A stretch of DNA of 64,000 bases from Lacrimispora algidixylanolytica. GTDB lineage: Bacteria > Bacillota > Clostridia > Lachnospirales > Lachnospiraceae. Shown here piece by piece: positions 17,172 to 26,056 of this stretch. The position numbers and the translations under genes were made by a program. Numbering within the stretch: the first letter of the stretch is position 1; the number at the start of each line of letters is the position of its first letter. The DNA lies in assembly GCF_003609635.1 (NCBI RefSeq), contig NZ_MCIA01000035.1:169696-233695 (forward strand). The letters run 5' to 3'. A model generated the notes under the pieces. The model ran no database searches. It was not told the DNA's origin and saw only the letters and a program-made list of their open reading frames with translations.

Positions 17172-18371
17172 ATGAAAAAATCTATGAAGAAGTTATTGAG
17201 CGTTACTATGGCAATTGCTATGGTAGCATCCTTGACTGCTTGCGGTGGAAAGTCTAATGGTACTGCAACAACAGAATCAAAGACAGAATCACCAAAGGCA
17301 TCCGGCGAAGGCTCCTTTAAAATCGGAGGCATCGGCCCGATTACTGGAAGTACTGCAATCTATGGACAGGCTGTTATGAATGGTGCCGAACTGGCTATTA
17401 AGGAGATTAATGCAGGTGGTGGTATTGGCGGCGCTCAGATCGAGTACAATTTTCAGGATGATGAAGGTGATACAGAGAAAGCTGTAAATGCTTACAACAC
17501 CTTAAAAGACTGGGGAATGCAGGTATTAATGGGAACAGTTACATCAGCTCCTTGTATTGCTGTTGGTGCTGAGTCCAGTAACGACAATATGTTCCAGTTA
17601 ACACCATCTGGTTCTGCTGTAGACTGTACAAAGTTCGAGAATCAGTTCCGTGTATGCTTCTCAGATCCAAACCAAGGTTCTGCTTCAGCGCAGTACATCG
17701 GTGAAAACAAGCTTGCAACGAAAGTAGCTGTAATCTATGATAGCTCCGATGTTTATTCCACCGGTATTCATGATAAGTTTATTTCCGAAGCAGGAACACA
17801 GGGAGTTGAAATTGTAGCAGATGAAGCATTTACTGCTGATAACAACACAAACTTCTCTGTACAGCTTCAAAAGGCACAGGATTCTGGCGCTGAGCTGGTA
17901 TTCCTCCCAATTTATTATTCTCAGGCTGCTTTGATTCTGGCACAGGCTAAGCAGATGGGATATGAAACATCATTTTTTGGATGTGACGGTCTTGATGGTC
18001 TTTTGAACGTTGAGAACTTCGACAAAACTCTTGCAGAGAACGTTATGCTTCTGACACCATTTGCTGCTGATGCAAAGGATGAGTTAACTCAGAAGTTTGT
18101 AGCTTCTTACAAAGAAAAATATAAAGAAACACCAAACCAGTTTGCTGCTGATGCTTATGATGCAATCTATGCAATCAAGGCAGCTTCTGAAAAGGCAGCT
18201 GTTACACCGGATATGGACGCTTCTGCGATCTGTGACGGTTTAAAGAAAGCCATGACAGAAATTTCAATCAATGGTTTGACAGGTGAGAACATGAAATGGA
18301 CCGCTGACGGCGAGCCAGATAAAGCTCCAAAAGCGATTAAGATTGTAAATGGTGTTTATACCGCAATGTAA
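17172..18371 (+). CDS. livJ: branched-chain amino acid ABC transporter substrate-binding lipoprotein
   Basis: Extracytoplasmic receptor of 399 residues of the Leu/Ile/Val family (periplasmic-binding fold type I). The signal peptide ends in the lipobox LTAC with Cys24, so it is lipid-anchored. A low-complexity Ser/Thr linker follows, then FKIGGIGPITGSTAIYGQA. The fold is complete, to a C-terminus with KAIKIVNG. AGGAGG precedes ATG 17172. It is first in the operon and separated from the permease genes by a strong terminator, which would make receptor outnumber transporter. Confidence 0.93.
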   Translation: MKKSMKKLLSVTMAIAMVASLTACGGKSNGTATTESKTESPKASGEGSFKIGGIGPITGSTAIYGQAVMNGAELAIKEINAGGGIGGAQIEYNFQDDEGDTEKAVNAYNTLKDWGMQVLMGTVTSAPCIAVGAESSNDNMFQLTPSGSAVDCTKFENQFRVCFSDPNQGSASAQYIGENKLATKVAVIYDSSDVYSTGIHDKFISEAGTQGVEIVADEAFTADNNTNFSVQLQKAQDSGAELVFLPIYYSQAALILAQAKQMGYETSFFGCDGLDGLLNVENFDKTLAENVMLLTPFAADAKDELTQKFVASYKEKYKETPNQFAADAYDAIYAIKAASEKAAVTPDMDASAICDGLKKAMTEISINGLTGENMKWTADGEPDKAPKAIKIVNGVYTAM

Positions 18372-18407
18372 TTTGCAACCAAATATTATTTGGTAAATGA
18401 CCCAATG

Positions 18408-18438
18408 GAGGGTCGTCCAAGGGACGACCCTCTTTTTT
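18408..18438 (+). terminator. intra-operon terminator between livJ and livH
   Basis: GAGGGTCGTCC 18408-18418 pairs perfectly with GGACGACCCTC 18422-18432 and TTTTTT follows. Partial readthrough would supply the downstream transporter genes. Confidence 0.9.
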
Positions 18439-18467
18439 AAAATAAACAACGAATGAGGTGCGTTGGT

Positions 18468-19352
18468 ATGATGAGTTTCATATCCTATTTTATTAATGGT
18501 TTAAGCCTGGGCAGTGTCTACGCAATTATTGCTTTAGGATATACCATGGTATATGGCATTGCCAAGATGCTGAATTTTGCTCATGGCGATGTAATTATGA
18601 TTGGAGGATACATGGTGTTCACAGTCGTCAGCACAATGGGCTTAGGTCCTGTTGCAGGCGTACTCCTTGCGGTTATCTTATGTACTGTTTTAGGCGTGGT
18701 CATTGAGGGCGTCGCTTATCGTCCTTTGCGTATGGCAAGTCCTCTTGCAGTTCTGATTACAGCAATCGGTGTGAGCTACCTGCTTCAAAACATCGCACTG
18801 CTTGTTTTCGGATCCAATCCTAAATCTTTTACTTCCGTAGTAACAATTCCTGCTTTGAAATTGGCAAACGGAAAGCTGACAATTTCAGGTGAAACAATCG
18901 TAACTATTATTAGTTGTGTTGTTATCATGATCTGCCTGACTACTTTTATCAAGAAGACAAAAGCAGGGCAGGCGATGCTTGCAGTATCAGAAGATAAGGG
19001 AGCTGCCCAGTTAATGGGTATTAACGTAGACGGTACCATTGCTCTTACCTTTGCCATTGGCTCTGCTTTAGCAGCCGTTGCAGGTGCACTGTTATGTTCT
19101 GCATACCCAACCCTTACTCCTTATACCGGCTCCATGCCAGGAATCAAGGCATTCGTTGCTGCTGTATTCGGAGGAATCGGTTCTATACCGGGAGCGCTTA
19201 TCGGCGGACTTCTTCTGGGAATCATTGAAAATTTAAGCAAGGCTTATATTTCATCCCAGTTGTCTGATGCCATCGTATTTGGAGTATTGATTGTTGTTCT
19301 TCTTGTTAAGCCAACTGGTATTTTGGGCAAGAAGATCAGCGAGAAAGTTTAG
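18468..19352 (+). CDS. livH: branched-chain amino acid ABC transporter permease LivH
   Basis: Polytopic membrane protein of 294 residues, one of the two permease subunits. The family signature is the N-terminal NGLSLGSVYAIIALGYTMVYG, and the LivH EAA-like loop near IPGALIGGLLLGIIENL. ATG 18468 follows GAGGTG by 7 nt; an in-frame ATG at 18453 overlaps that ribosome binding site. livM follows with 9 nt spacing. Confidence 0.95.
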   Translation: MMSFISYFINGLSLGSVYAIIALGYTMVYGIAKMLNFAHGDVIMIGGYMVFTVVSTMGLGPVAGVLLAVILCTVLGVVIEGVAYRPLRMASPLAVLITAIGVSYLLQNIALLVFGSNPKSFTSVVTIPALKLANGKLTISGETIVTIISCVVIMICLTTFIKKTKAGQAMLAVSEDKGAAQLMGINVDGTIALTFAIGSALAAVAGALLCSAYPTLTPYTGSMPGIKAFVAAVFGGIGSIPGALIGGLLLGIIENLSKAYISSQLSDAIVFGVLIVVLLVKPTGILGKKISEKV

Positions 19353-19361
19353 GTGGGATAT

Positions 19362-20438
19362 ATGGAAAAAAGTAATAAAACAAATTTTCATCTTAGTAAA
19401 ACATTAAAAAGTAATTTAATTACCTATGGAATCGTGATCGCAGCCTTTTTGATTGTCCAGCTACTTATAAATGCTGGTCAAGTAAGCAGTCTTATGAAGG
19501 GACTTTTAGTACCTTTGTGTATCTATACCATACTTGCTGTTTCCTTAAATCTAACGGTAGGAATCCTTGGTGAGTTGAGTCTGGGACATGCGGCCTTTAT
19601 GTGTGTAGGTGCATTTTCCAGTTCCCTTTTTTCCATCTCTATGTTAGAGGCAATTCCTAATTCCGGATTCCGTTTCTTTCTGGCGATCCTTATTGGTGCG
19701 GCTGCGGCTGCTGTTGCCGGAATCATAATAGGAATACCAGTTTTAAGACTTCGTGGCGATTATTTAGCCATTGTTACTCTGGCCTTTGGTGAGATTATAA
19801 AGAATGTGGTAAATGTTATCTTTATTGGTAAAGACTCAAATGGCTTACATTTCTCCATGAAAAATGCGATGGCACTTAATATGGAAAAGGACGGTAAAAT
19901 GATCTTAAACGGTGCCCAGGGAATCACCGGAACGCCAAAAGACTCTACGTTTTTTATTGGTGTGCTCCTTATCCTGGTAACACTATTTATCGTGCTTAAT
20001 TTAATCCATTCCAGATCTGGTCGTGCGATTATGTCAGTTCGTGACAACCGAATAGCGGCAGAATCCATCGGTATTAATATCACAAAATATAAACTTATGG
20101 CATTTACTATTTCTGCTTCCTTGGCAGGTGTTGCTGGAGTTCTGTATTCCCACAATTTATCGTCCCTTACGGCAACTCAGAAGAATTTTGGCTATAACCA
20201 GTCTATTATGATTCTGGTGTTTGTTGTACTTGGAGGGATTGGTAATATACGGGGATCTATAATCGCTGCAATCACTCTGACGCTGCTCCCTGAACTTTTA
20301 AGAGGCTTAAACACGTATCGTATGTTGATTTACGCCCTCATCCTGATTTTTATGATGATATTCAACTGGAGTCCAAAGCTCATCGACCTCAGAAAACGAT
20401 TTTTTCATAAGAACAAGGCAGAAAGAGAGAAGGTGTAA
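19362..20438 (+). CDS. livM: branched-chain amino acid ABC transporter permease LivM
   Basis: Second permease subunit, 358 residues, with about eight hydrophobic segments. Seen are LNLTVGILGELSLGHAAFMCVGA and VLGGIGNIRGSIIAAITL, both typical of LivM. ATG 19362 is preferred, with TTTAGGTGGG upstream, over the in-frame GTG at 19353. livG begins 2 nt after the stop, so expression is coupled. Confidence 0.95.
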   Translation: MEKSNKTNFHLSKTLKSNLITYGIVIAAFLIVQLLINAGQVSSLMKGLLVPLCIYTILAVSLNLTVGILGELSLGHAAFMCVGAFSSSLFSISMLEAIPNSGFRFFLAILIGAAAAAVAGIIIGIPVLRLRGDYLAIVTLAFGEIIKNVVNVIFIGKDSNGLHFSMKNAMALNMEKDGKMILNGAQGITGTPKDSTFFIGVLLILVTLFIVLNLIHSRSGRAIMSVRDNRIAAESIGINITKYKLMAFTISASLAGVAGVLYSHNLSSLTATQKNFGYNQSIMILVFVVLGGIGNIRGSIIAAITLTLLPELLRGLNTYRMLIYALILIFMMIFNWSPKLIDLRKRFFHKNKAEREKV

Positions 20439-20440
20439 CC

Positions 20441-21199
20441 ATGGCTTTGCTGGAAATTAAAAATCTTGGAATCTCCTTCGGCGGTTTGCGTGCCGTAGAT
20501 AATTTTAGCATCACCATAGAAAAGGGGCAGTTGTATGGTCTTATTGGCCCCAATGGAGCTGGTAAAACAACAATGTTTAACTTGTTAACTGGCGTATACA
20601 AACCCAGTGCAGGTACCATCCTTTTGGACGGAGATAATATAACAGGTAAAAAAACAAAGGATATCAACAATGCTGGAATCGCAAGAACCTTCCAAAATAT
20701 CCGTTTGTTTAAAGAATTAACCGTTTTGGATAACGTAAAGACTGGACTTCATAACCGTTATTCTTATTCTACATTAACTGGCATCCTTCGACTTCCAAAG
20801 TATTATAAAGTTGAAAAGGAAATGGATGAAAAGGCAATTGAACTTTTAAAAGTGTTTGATCTTGATAAGGAAAAGGACCTCTTAGCATCCAATCTGCCTT
20901 ATGGTAAACAAAGAAAGTTAGAGATTGCCCGTGCGCTTGCTACAGGGCCTAAGCTTTTGCTTCTTGATGAGCCTGCGGCAGGTATGAATCCCAATGAAAC
21001 CACAGAACTTATGGATACCATCAGGTTTGTACGTGATAATTTTGAAATGACGATTCTACTGATTGAGCATGATATGAAGCTTGTCTCCGGCATTTGCGAG
21101 AAGCTGACAGTTTTGAATTTTGGTCAGGTGCTGATCCAGGGTAATACAGCAGATGTATTAAATGACCCGGAAGTTATCAAAGCATATCTGGGCGAATAA
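20441..21199 (+). CDS. livG: branched-chain amino acid ABC transporter ATP-binding protein LivG
   Basis: Cytosolic ATPase of 252 residues. Walker A is GPNGAGKTT, the signature is LPYGKQRKLEIARAL (the LivG-type variant of LSGGQ), Walker B is LLLLDEPAAGMN and the switch is His in IEHDM. It pairs with LivF to drive LivHM. AGAAGGTG precedes the ATG, overlapping the end of livM. Confidence 0.95.
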   Translation: MALLEIKNLGISFGGLRAVDNFSITIEKGQLYGLIGPNGAGKTTMFNLLTGVYKPSAGTILLDGDNITGKKTKDINNAGIARTFQNIRLFKELTVLDNVKTGLHNRYSYSTLTGILRLPKYYKVEKEMDEKAIELLKVFDLDKEKDLLASNLPYGKQRKLEIARALATGPKLLLLDEPAAGMNPNETTELMDTIRFVRDNFEMTILLIEHDMKLVSGICEKLTVLNFGQVLIQGNTADVLNDPEVIKAYLGE

Positions 21200-21212
21200 G
21201 GAGGCGAAAGAC

Positions 21213-21923
21213 ATGGCAATACTTGAAGTGAAAGATCTGGAAGTATACTATGGCGTAATTAAAGCGCTGAAAGGTATTTCCTTTGATGTAAACGAAGGAG
21301 AGATTGTGGCCCTGATCGGAGCCAATGGAGCAGGAAAGACTACAACTCTTCACACCATAACCGGCCTTTTAAAATCGGCTACTGGCAGTATTAAATTTGA
21401 TGGCAATGATATCACTAGGATTCGTGGAGATAAAATTGTTGGAATGGGAATGGCCCATGTACCGGAAGGCAGACGTGTATTTGCAGCTTTAAGCGTATAC
21501 GAAAATTTAAAGCTGGGGGCTTACACCAGGCGGGATAAGAATGAGATCGAAGAAACGCTACAGATGATCTATAAGCGTTTCCCAAGGCTATTAGAGAGAA
21601 AGAATCAACCAGCAGGAACCTTAAGCGGCGGAGAACAGCAGATGTTAGCTATGGGACGTGCACTTATGAGCCATCCAAAGGTAATTGTCCTTGATGAGCC
21701 ATCTATGGGACTTTCTCCAATCTATGTTAGTGAGATATTTGACATCATTCAAGAAATTAATAAGTCAGGTACCACTGTGTTACTAGTGGAGCAAAATGCG
21801 AAAAAAGCATTGTCCATTGCGAATCGAGCTTATGTATTAGAGACAGGAGATATTGTCTTAAGCGGAGATGCAAAAGAACTTATGAATAATGATTCTGTAA
21901 AAAAAGCTTATTTAAGTGAATAA
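21213..21923 (+). CDS. livF: branched-chain amino acid ABC transporter ATP-binding protein LivF
   Basis: Second ATPase of the importer, 236 residues. Walker A GANGAGKTT, signature LSGGEQQML, Walker B VIVLDEPSMGLS; the HVPEGRRVF segment is typical of LivF. ATG 21213 follows AAGGAGG; upstream in-frame extension lies within livG. A terminator closes the five-gene operon. Confidence 0.95.
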   Translation: MAILEVKDLEVYYGVIKALKGISFDVNEGEIVALIGANGAGKTTTLHTITGLLKSATGSIKFDGNDITRIRGDKIVGMGMAHVPEGRRVFAALSVYENLKLGAYTRRDKNEIEETLQMIYKRFPRLLERKNQPAGTLSGGEQQMLAMGRALMSHPKVIVLDEPSMGLSPIYVSEIFDIIQEINKSGTTVLLVEQNAKKALSIANRAYVLETGDIVLSGDAKELMNNDSVKKAYLSE

Positions 21924-21953
21924 GGTAATTTAATATCAGGACCGATATATGTT

Positions 21954-22005
21954 CCCTGGATATTGAGCAAGATACATACTTGCTTCAATACCCAGGGCTT
22001 TTTTG
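21954..22005 (+). terminator. terminator of the liv operon
   Basis: CCCTGG-A-TATTGA (21954-21966) pairs with TCAATA-C-CCAGGG (about 21986-21997), and CTTTTTTG follows. A further GCAAG/CTTGC stem lies inside. Confidence 0.85.
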
Positions 22006-22092
22006 TTTTGAAGTTTAACTAAAACATCAAGAAATTTATGGAAATATATGGTAATATATTTGGAAACACGAAAAAGGGGCGGGGATAAACAG

Positions 22093-22872
22093 ATGTATAT
22101 GACACTAATAAAATGTAGCTTTAAGCAACAGATTCAATTTAAATGGGATCTATTGTTCCATATCATAGGTGACTGGTTAAGGATTTATATAAAAATTTGC
22201 ATATGGAATGCCCTTTTGATGGCGGGAAGCGGAGATGGAGCTGATTTTAAATCCCTAGCTGCTTATACCATTGTTGCGTCTATGGTTATGCTCTTAACAA
22301 AATCTCACGTGGCAGAAGATCTTTCTGACCGAGTTCGGTCTGGGATGATAGCGGTAGATCTGATTCGTCCTATTTCTCTCAAATGGTATTGCTTTTTCAA
22401 TCAAATTGGAGAAAACTTATTTAGTTTATTATTTGAAGGAGTTTTAATTGCTGTAATCTCCTGGAAGGTTTGGAGTCTTCCTATTCCCGAGATAAAAATA
22501 ATAATTCCTTTTGTCTTATGCCTGACCATGGGGATCATCATCATGTTTTATATTCAATACATTATTGGTCTTCTTGTGTTTTGGATGAAAGATGGGACTT
22601 ATACTAATATGATAACCTACGCCTTGTTTGTAATGTTCTCTGGTATCGAGATTCCTTTGTGGTTTTATCCGGATTGGCTGCGGGGAATCGGACAAGCTCT
22701 TCCCTTTCGGTTTATCGTACATGAGCCAATTGTCATATGGCTGGGTCAAATGGGGGTAAGGGAAATTGCGTTTACTCTTATGATGCAAATGTTCTGGCTC
22801 ATGACCTTGTTCTTAACCGAACGAAATCTTTGGAATTTTATTAAAAAGAATATAGAAATTCAGGGAGGTTGA
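22093..22872 (+). CDS. ABC-2 type exporter permease subunit (COG4587-like)
   Basis: Membrane protein of 259 residues with about six hydrophobic segments and no ATPase motif. It resembles the first permease of the COG4587/COG3694/COG4586 triad, widespread but uncharacterised exporters of Firmicutes. The motif-like part LTKSHVAEDLSDRVRSGMIAVDLIRPI (DLxxxIxxGxIxxxLxxPI) is shared with the next gene and typical of this group. ATG 22093 is 8 nt after GGGGCGGGG. The stop overlaps the ribosome binding region of the next gene. The cargo is unknown. Confidence 0.8.
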   Translation: MYMTLIKCSFKQQIQFKWDLLFHIIGDWLRIYIKICIWNALLMAGSGDGADFKSLAAYTIVASMVMLLTKSHVAEDLSDRVRSGMIAVDLIRPISLKWYCFFNQIGENLFSLLFEGVLIAVISWKVWSLPIPEIKIIIPFVLCLTMGIIIMFYIQYIIGLLVFWMKDGTYTNMITYALFVMFSGIEIPLWFYPDWLRGIGQALPFRFIVHEPIVIWLGQMGVREIAFTLMMQMFWLMTLFLTERNLWNFIKKNIEIQGG

Positions 22873-22877
22873 AAACT

Positions 22878-23672
22878 ATGATTGGCTTATACTGGGCATT
22901 TGCCAGGATTTCTTTCTTAACTCAGTTAGAATATAGAGGTCAGTATTTTATGCGTATGGTGGCAAAAATACTTGGCTGGTCTACCGGTTTTATTATGCTT
23001 ATGGTTCTCCTTCAAAAGTTTCGTACCGTAGGAGGATGGAGTATTTATGAAATTCTTTTACTCTATGCTTTTGATGTCATTTCCTATTCCATTGCAAGCA
23101 CCTTCTGTATGGGAGCATTTGGAAAACTACCAAGAATGATTCGTCAAGGAGAGCTTGATGGTATTCTAACAAAGCCAGTCAATCCTTTTGTGTATCTTGT
23201 ATCCACTAAGATCAGCGCAGGGTATACCAGCAATTATGTGATTGCACTGGGAATTATGGTGTTTAGTTTAAAGAAACTAGGAATATCCTTAAACGGTTTT
23301 AGTCTTGTCTGGCTGATCCTGGATATAATCGGTGCATCTTTCATACAGGCGGCAGGATTTATGGTTACTACGGTTCCTGCCTTCTGGCTTTATAAAAGCG
23401 ATGGTCTTTATCGCTTGTTCTATAAAAACCTTACAGACTTTTTGAAATATCCTCTATCTATTTATCACAGAGGAGTCCAAGCCCTCTTAACCTTCCTTCT
23501 CCCTTATGCATTCATCAATTTTTATCCGGTACAGTATTTCATTCATAAGCAGGAAGGTATGTTTTCATCTTATTTCCAATATTTAACGCCTATTGTAGGA
23601 ATTGTGACCTTTTTAGGAGCCTATTGTTTCTGGTTAAAGGGTCTTCGGGCATACAAAAGCACTGGTTCTTGA
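22878..23672 (+). CDS. ABC-2 type exporter permease subunit (COG3694-like, DUF990)
   Basis: Polytopic membrane protein of 264 residues, second permease of the same exporter. KLPRMIRQGELDGILTKPVNPFVYL matches the conserved coupling segment of these permeases. ATG 22878 is 9 nt after GGGAGG; the in-frame TTG at 22869 overlaps that site. Spacing to the ATPase gene is 28 nt. Confidence 0.82.
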   Translation: MIGLYWAFARISFLTQLEYRGQYFMRMVAKILGWSTGFIMLMVLLQKFRTVGGWSIYEILLLYAFDVISYSIASTFCMGAFGKLPRMIRQGELDGILTKPVNPFVYLVSTKISAGYTSNYVIALGIMVFSLKKLGISLNGFSLVWLILDIIGASFIQAAGFMVTTVPAFWLYKSDGLYRLFYKNLTDFLKYPLSIYHRGVQALLTFLLPYAFINFYPVQYFIHKQEGMFSSYFQYLTPIVGIVTFLGAYCFWLKGLRAYKSTGS

Positions 23673-23700
23673 TTGTCGGAACACGAAAGGGGAGAACAGC

Positions 23701-24717
23701 ATGTCATTTATAGAAGTAAAACACGTAACTAGAGAATTTAAGAGCTTTCGAAGACCAGATGGTTTAAAAAATGCCCTTTGTACGTTATTCAAAAGAGATT
23801 ATGATAGAATGAAGGCAGTTGACGATCTTTCCTTTTCCATTGAAAAGGGAGAACTTGTTGGATACATTGGCCCTAATGGAGCGGGCAAGTCAACTACCAT
23901 AAAGATGTTATCTGGCATCCTGGTGCCATCTACCGGAAGCATTGTCACTGGAGATATTGTGCCATGGGAACAACGAAAGAAAAATGCTTGTAATATTGGG
24001 GTTGTGTTTGGACAAAGATCCCAATTGAACTGGGACCTGCCAATGGAGGATACCTTTGAGTTATACCGCAGAATGTATCACATTGGAAATGTTGCTTATA
24101 AAAGAAATGTGGATATGTTTGTTGAGCTCCTAGAGATGCAGTCGTTTCTTAGAAAACCAGTCAGACAACTAAGCCTAGGACAGAAGATGAGGGCAGAGCT
24201 GGCCGTTGCATTGCTTCATGATCCTTCCATACTATACCTGGATGAACCTACGATTGGACTAGACGTAGTAGTCAAGGATAACATACGAAAATTCGTTCGC
24301 AGTCTGAATAAAGAAAAAAAGACAACGGTAATCCTTACCACCCATGATATGGCTGATATCGAGGAAATCTGCAATCGAATTATACTGATTGATCATGGTA
24401 AATTAATGCTTGATCAGACGATTGTAGAGTTCAAAAAGCAAGGTACAGATCATTACTATGTTGAAGTTACATTTTCTTCCAATTGGAAGCCTCTCGCAAT
24501 TCCCGGAATCACCATGACGGAGAACCAACCTCTATGCCACACTTATCTGGTAGATGCAGCAATGGTTCCGTTTAACCTGCTTTTAAATTCTATACCAGAT
24601 TCCTATGATGTCACAGATCTTACAATAAAAAAACCAGAGATTGATGAAATTGTAAGGAGACTTTATAAAAACACAGGATCAGGAGAAGAAAATGGAAAGC
24701 TTTTACATATTAAATGA
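23701..24717 (+). CDS. ABC transporter ATP-binding protein (COG4586-like)
   Basis: ATPase of 338 residues that powers the two upstream permeases. It carries the N-terminal extension typical of COG4586 (REFKSFRRPDGLKNALCTLFKRDY), Walker A GPNGAGKST (57-65), the VVFGQRSQLNWDLP segment, the signature LSLGQKMRAELA and Walker B ILYLDEPTIGLD. An additional C-terminal domain follows residue about 245. AAAGGGGAG precedes the ATG. Its last 26 nt overlap the regulator gene, so the regulator is translated with the exporter. Confidence 0.88.
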   Translation: MSFIEVKHVTREFKSFRRPDGLKNALCTLFKRDYDRMKAVDDLSFSIEKGELVGYIGPNGAGKSTTIKMLSGILVPSTGSIVTGDIVPWEQRKKNACNIGVVFGQRSQLNWDLPMEDTFELYRRMYHIGNVAYKRNVDMFVELLEMQSFLRKPVRQLSLGQKMRAELAVALLHDPSILYLDEPTIGLDVVVKDNIRKFVRSLNKEKKTTVILTTHDMADIEEICNRIILIDHGKLMLDQTIVEFKKQGTDHYYVEVTFSSNWKPLAIPGITMTENQPLCHTYLVDAAMVPFNLLLNSIPDSYDVTDLTIKKPEIDEIVRRLYKNTGSGEENGKLLHIK

Positions 24718-26008
24718 TGCAATACGCTATGTGGAACATCATTTAAAAGAGCAAATCACACCAGAAGATATTGCTATCGCGTGCAATTATTCCGTGTCGA
24801 ATTTAAAGTATCTTTTTAATAAAGTTTTTCAATATGGAGTTATGGACTATGTGAACCAAAGAAAAATCACGGAAGCGGCTGGAGAACTGTTGCAAACCAA
24901 AGAAACAGTATGTTCTGTTGCCTTTCTTTATGGATATGGATCTCAAGAGGTTTTTACCAGAGCCTTTACTAAAGTATGGGACGAGACACCAGGTGTATAT
25001 CGCAGAAACCATCAATTTTACAGACTCTTTCTAAAGCAGGAGTTTATCTATGATTCTTATCAAGTATTTCGCAGACGTTTTGACCTTTCCCCTCTGTTAA
25101 AAGAACTAAAACAGAGTGAATCTTCTATACTGGCCTGTTTTGACATAGTGGGCATACGTTTCATTAAAACCTGTTTTGGAAGAAAGGCAGGGGAAACAGC
25201 AGCCTTAAAAGCACTACAGCGAATAGAGGAAATAACAAAAAGGGGAAAACATTTGTTTCGTTTGTCTGGCGATAAATTTGTTGTTAATTTTGAGTCTTCT
25301 GATTACAAAACGGTTCAAAGACAGGTCCTTTCTGTTTTGGAATGTAATGGTGAGGACTTTCTTTATAAGGAAGATGCCATTCCGTTATCTATGTTTGCCG
25401 GAATAACTTGTCTGCCTGCTAAGGGGCTAAGTAAAGAACTGCTTTTTGACGTCCTTGACGACACCATCAAGGAAGCTCACAAAAAATTATCAAGGATCCA
25501 TGTGGCATCCGATGACTGCAATCGTTTTAGGATTGACTACAATGAAGAGACAGGGCTTTTTAGAGGATATGTCTCTGATGTCTTTAAAGACAGTAGAGAA
25601 GGTCGCAGAGGCATTGCTGCAAGTGTATCTGAAGAGGAGGTCCAATATGAGTTTACCCTCGAGCACATGACAACGTCAGTATCATGGAGAACTTCTGGCC
25701 CTAGGTATGAACTTTTCTTCCCAGAAGGAGAAAAGTGGTACAGAAAAACGGTCTATGATACCCTTGGTCGCAGTTTGAGAGAACATTATTATATAATAAG
25801 AGACATGGAAGTTACTAGAATTAACTCTATTTCCTATACGCTTCTCCATCTGGAAGTAGTAAAAACCTGGGATAATAAAATACTGACTCTGAATGAAGGC
25901 GAGTTGAAAGAAGCTTTTTATGATGGCCTTATTTCAAAAGAAGAATTTCGATTTATAAAGATCACAGGAAAAACTATAAGAAACTGGTTGGAAAAGAAAA
26001 CGGAATAA
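24692..26008 (+). CDS. AraC-type regulator with degenerate GGDEF-like and DUF402-like domains
   Basis: Protein of 438 residues with an unusual three-part layout. Residues 6-106 form an AraC/XylS double helix-turn-helix at the N-terminus (VCSVAFLYGYGSQEVFTRAF). Residues about 148-218 resemble a GGDEF domain (FDIVGIRFIKTCFG, then RLSGDKFVV), but the signature is SGDKF, so cyclase activity is unlikely. Residues about 305-438 resemble DUF402 (EKWYRKTVYD, then LNEGELKEAFYDGLISKEEF), with most acidic metal ligands apparently missing. ATG 24692 follows GGAGAAG and overlaps the ABC ATPase gene by 26 nt. Probably a cis-acting regulator of the exporter; domain calls 2 and 3 are by eye. Confidence 0.65.
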   Translation: MESFYILNDAIRYVEHHLKEQITPEDIAIACNYSVSNLKYLFNKVFQYGVMDYVNQRKITEAAGELLQTKETVCSVAFLYGYGSQEVFTRAFTKVWDETPGVYRRNHQFYRLFLKQEFIYDSYQVFRRRFDLSPLLKELKQSESSILACFDIVGIRFIKTCFGRKAGETAALKALQRIEEITKRGKHLFRLSGDKFVVNFESSDYKTVQRQVLSVLECNGEDFLYKEDAIPLSMFAGITCLPAKGLSKELLFDVLDDTIKEAHKKLSRIHVASDDCNRFRIDYNEETGLFRGYVSDVFKDSREGRRGIAASVSEEEVQYEFTLEHMTTSVSWRTSGPRYELFFPEGEKWYRKTVYDTLGRSLREHYYIIRDMEVTRINSISYTLLHLEVVKTWDNKILTLNEGELKEAFYDGLISKEEFRFIKITGKTIRNWLEKKTE

Positions 26009-26030
26009 TCTTTCCTCCCCCGCATATAGT
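26003..26030 (+). promoter_or_regulatory. probable sigma-E (mother-cell) promoter of spoIVA
   Basis: GAATAAT at 26003-26009, 13-nt spacer, CATATAGT at 26023-26030. This is close to the Bacillus/Clostridium sigma-E pattern (about GHATATT, 13-15 nt, CATACAAT). spoIVA is a known sigma-E gene. Its ATG lies 26 nt downstream. Confidence 0.6.
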
Positions 26031-26056
26031 GTAACAGCACAGAAGGGGGAATCTTT

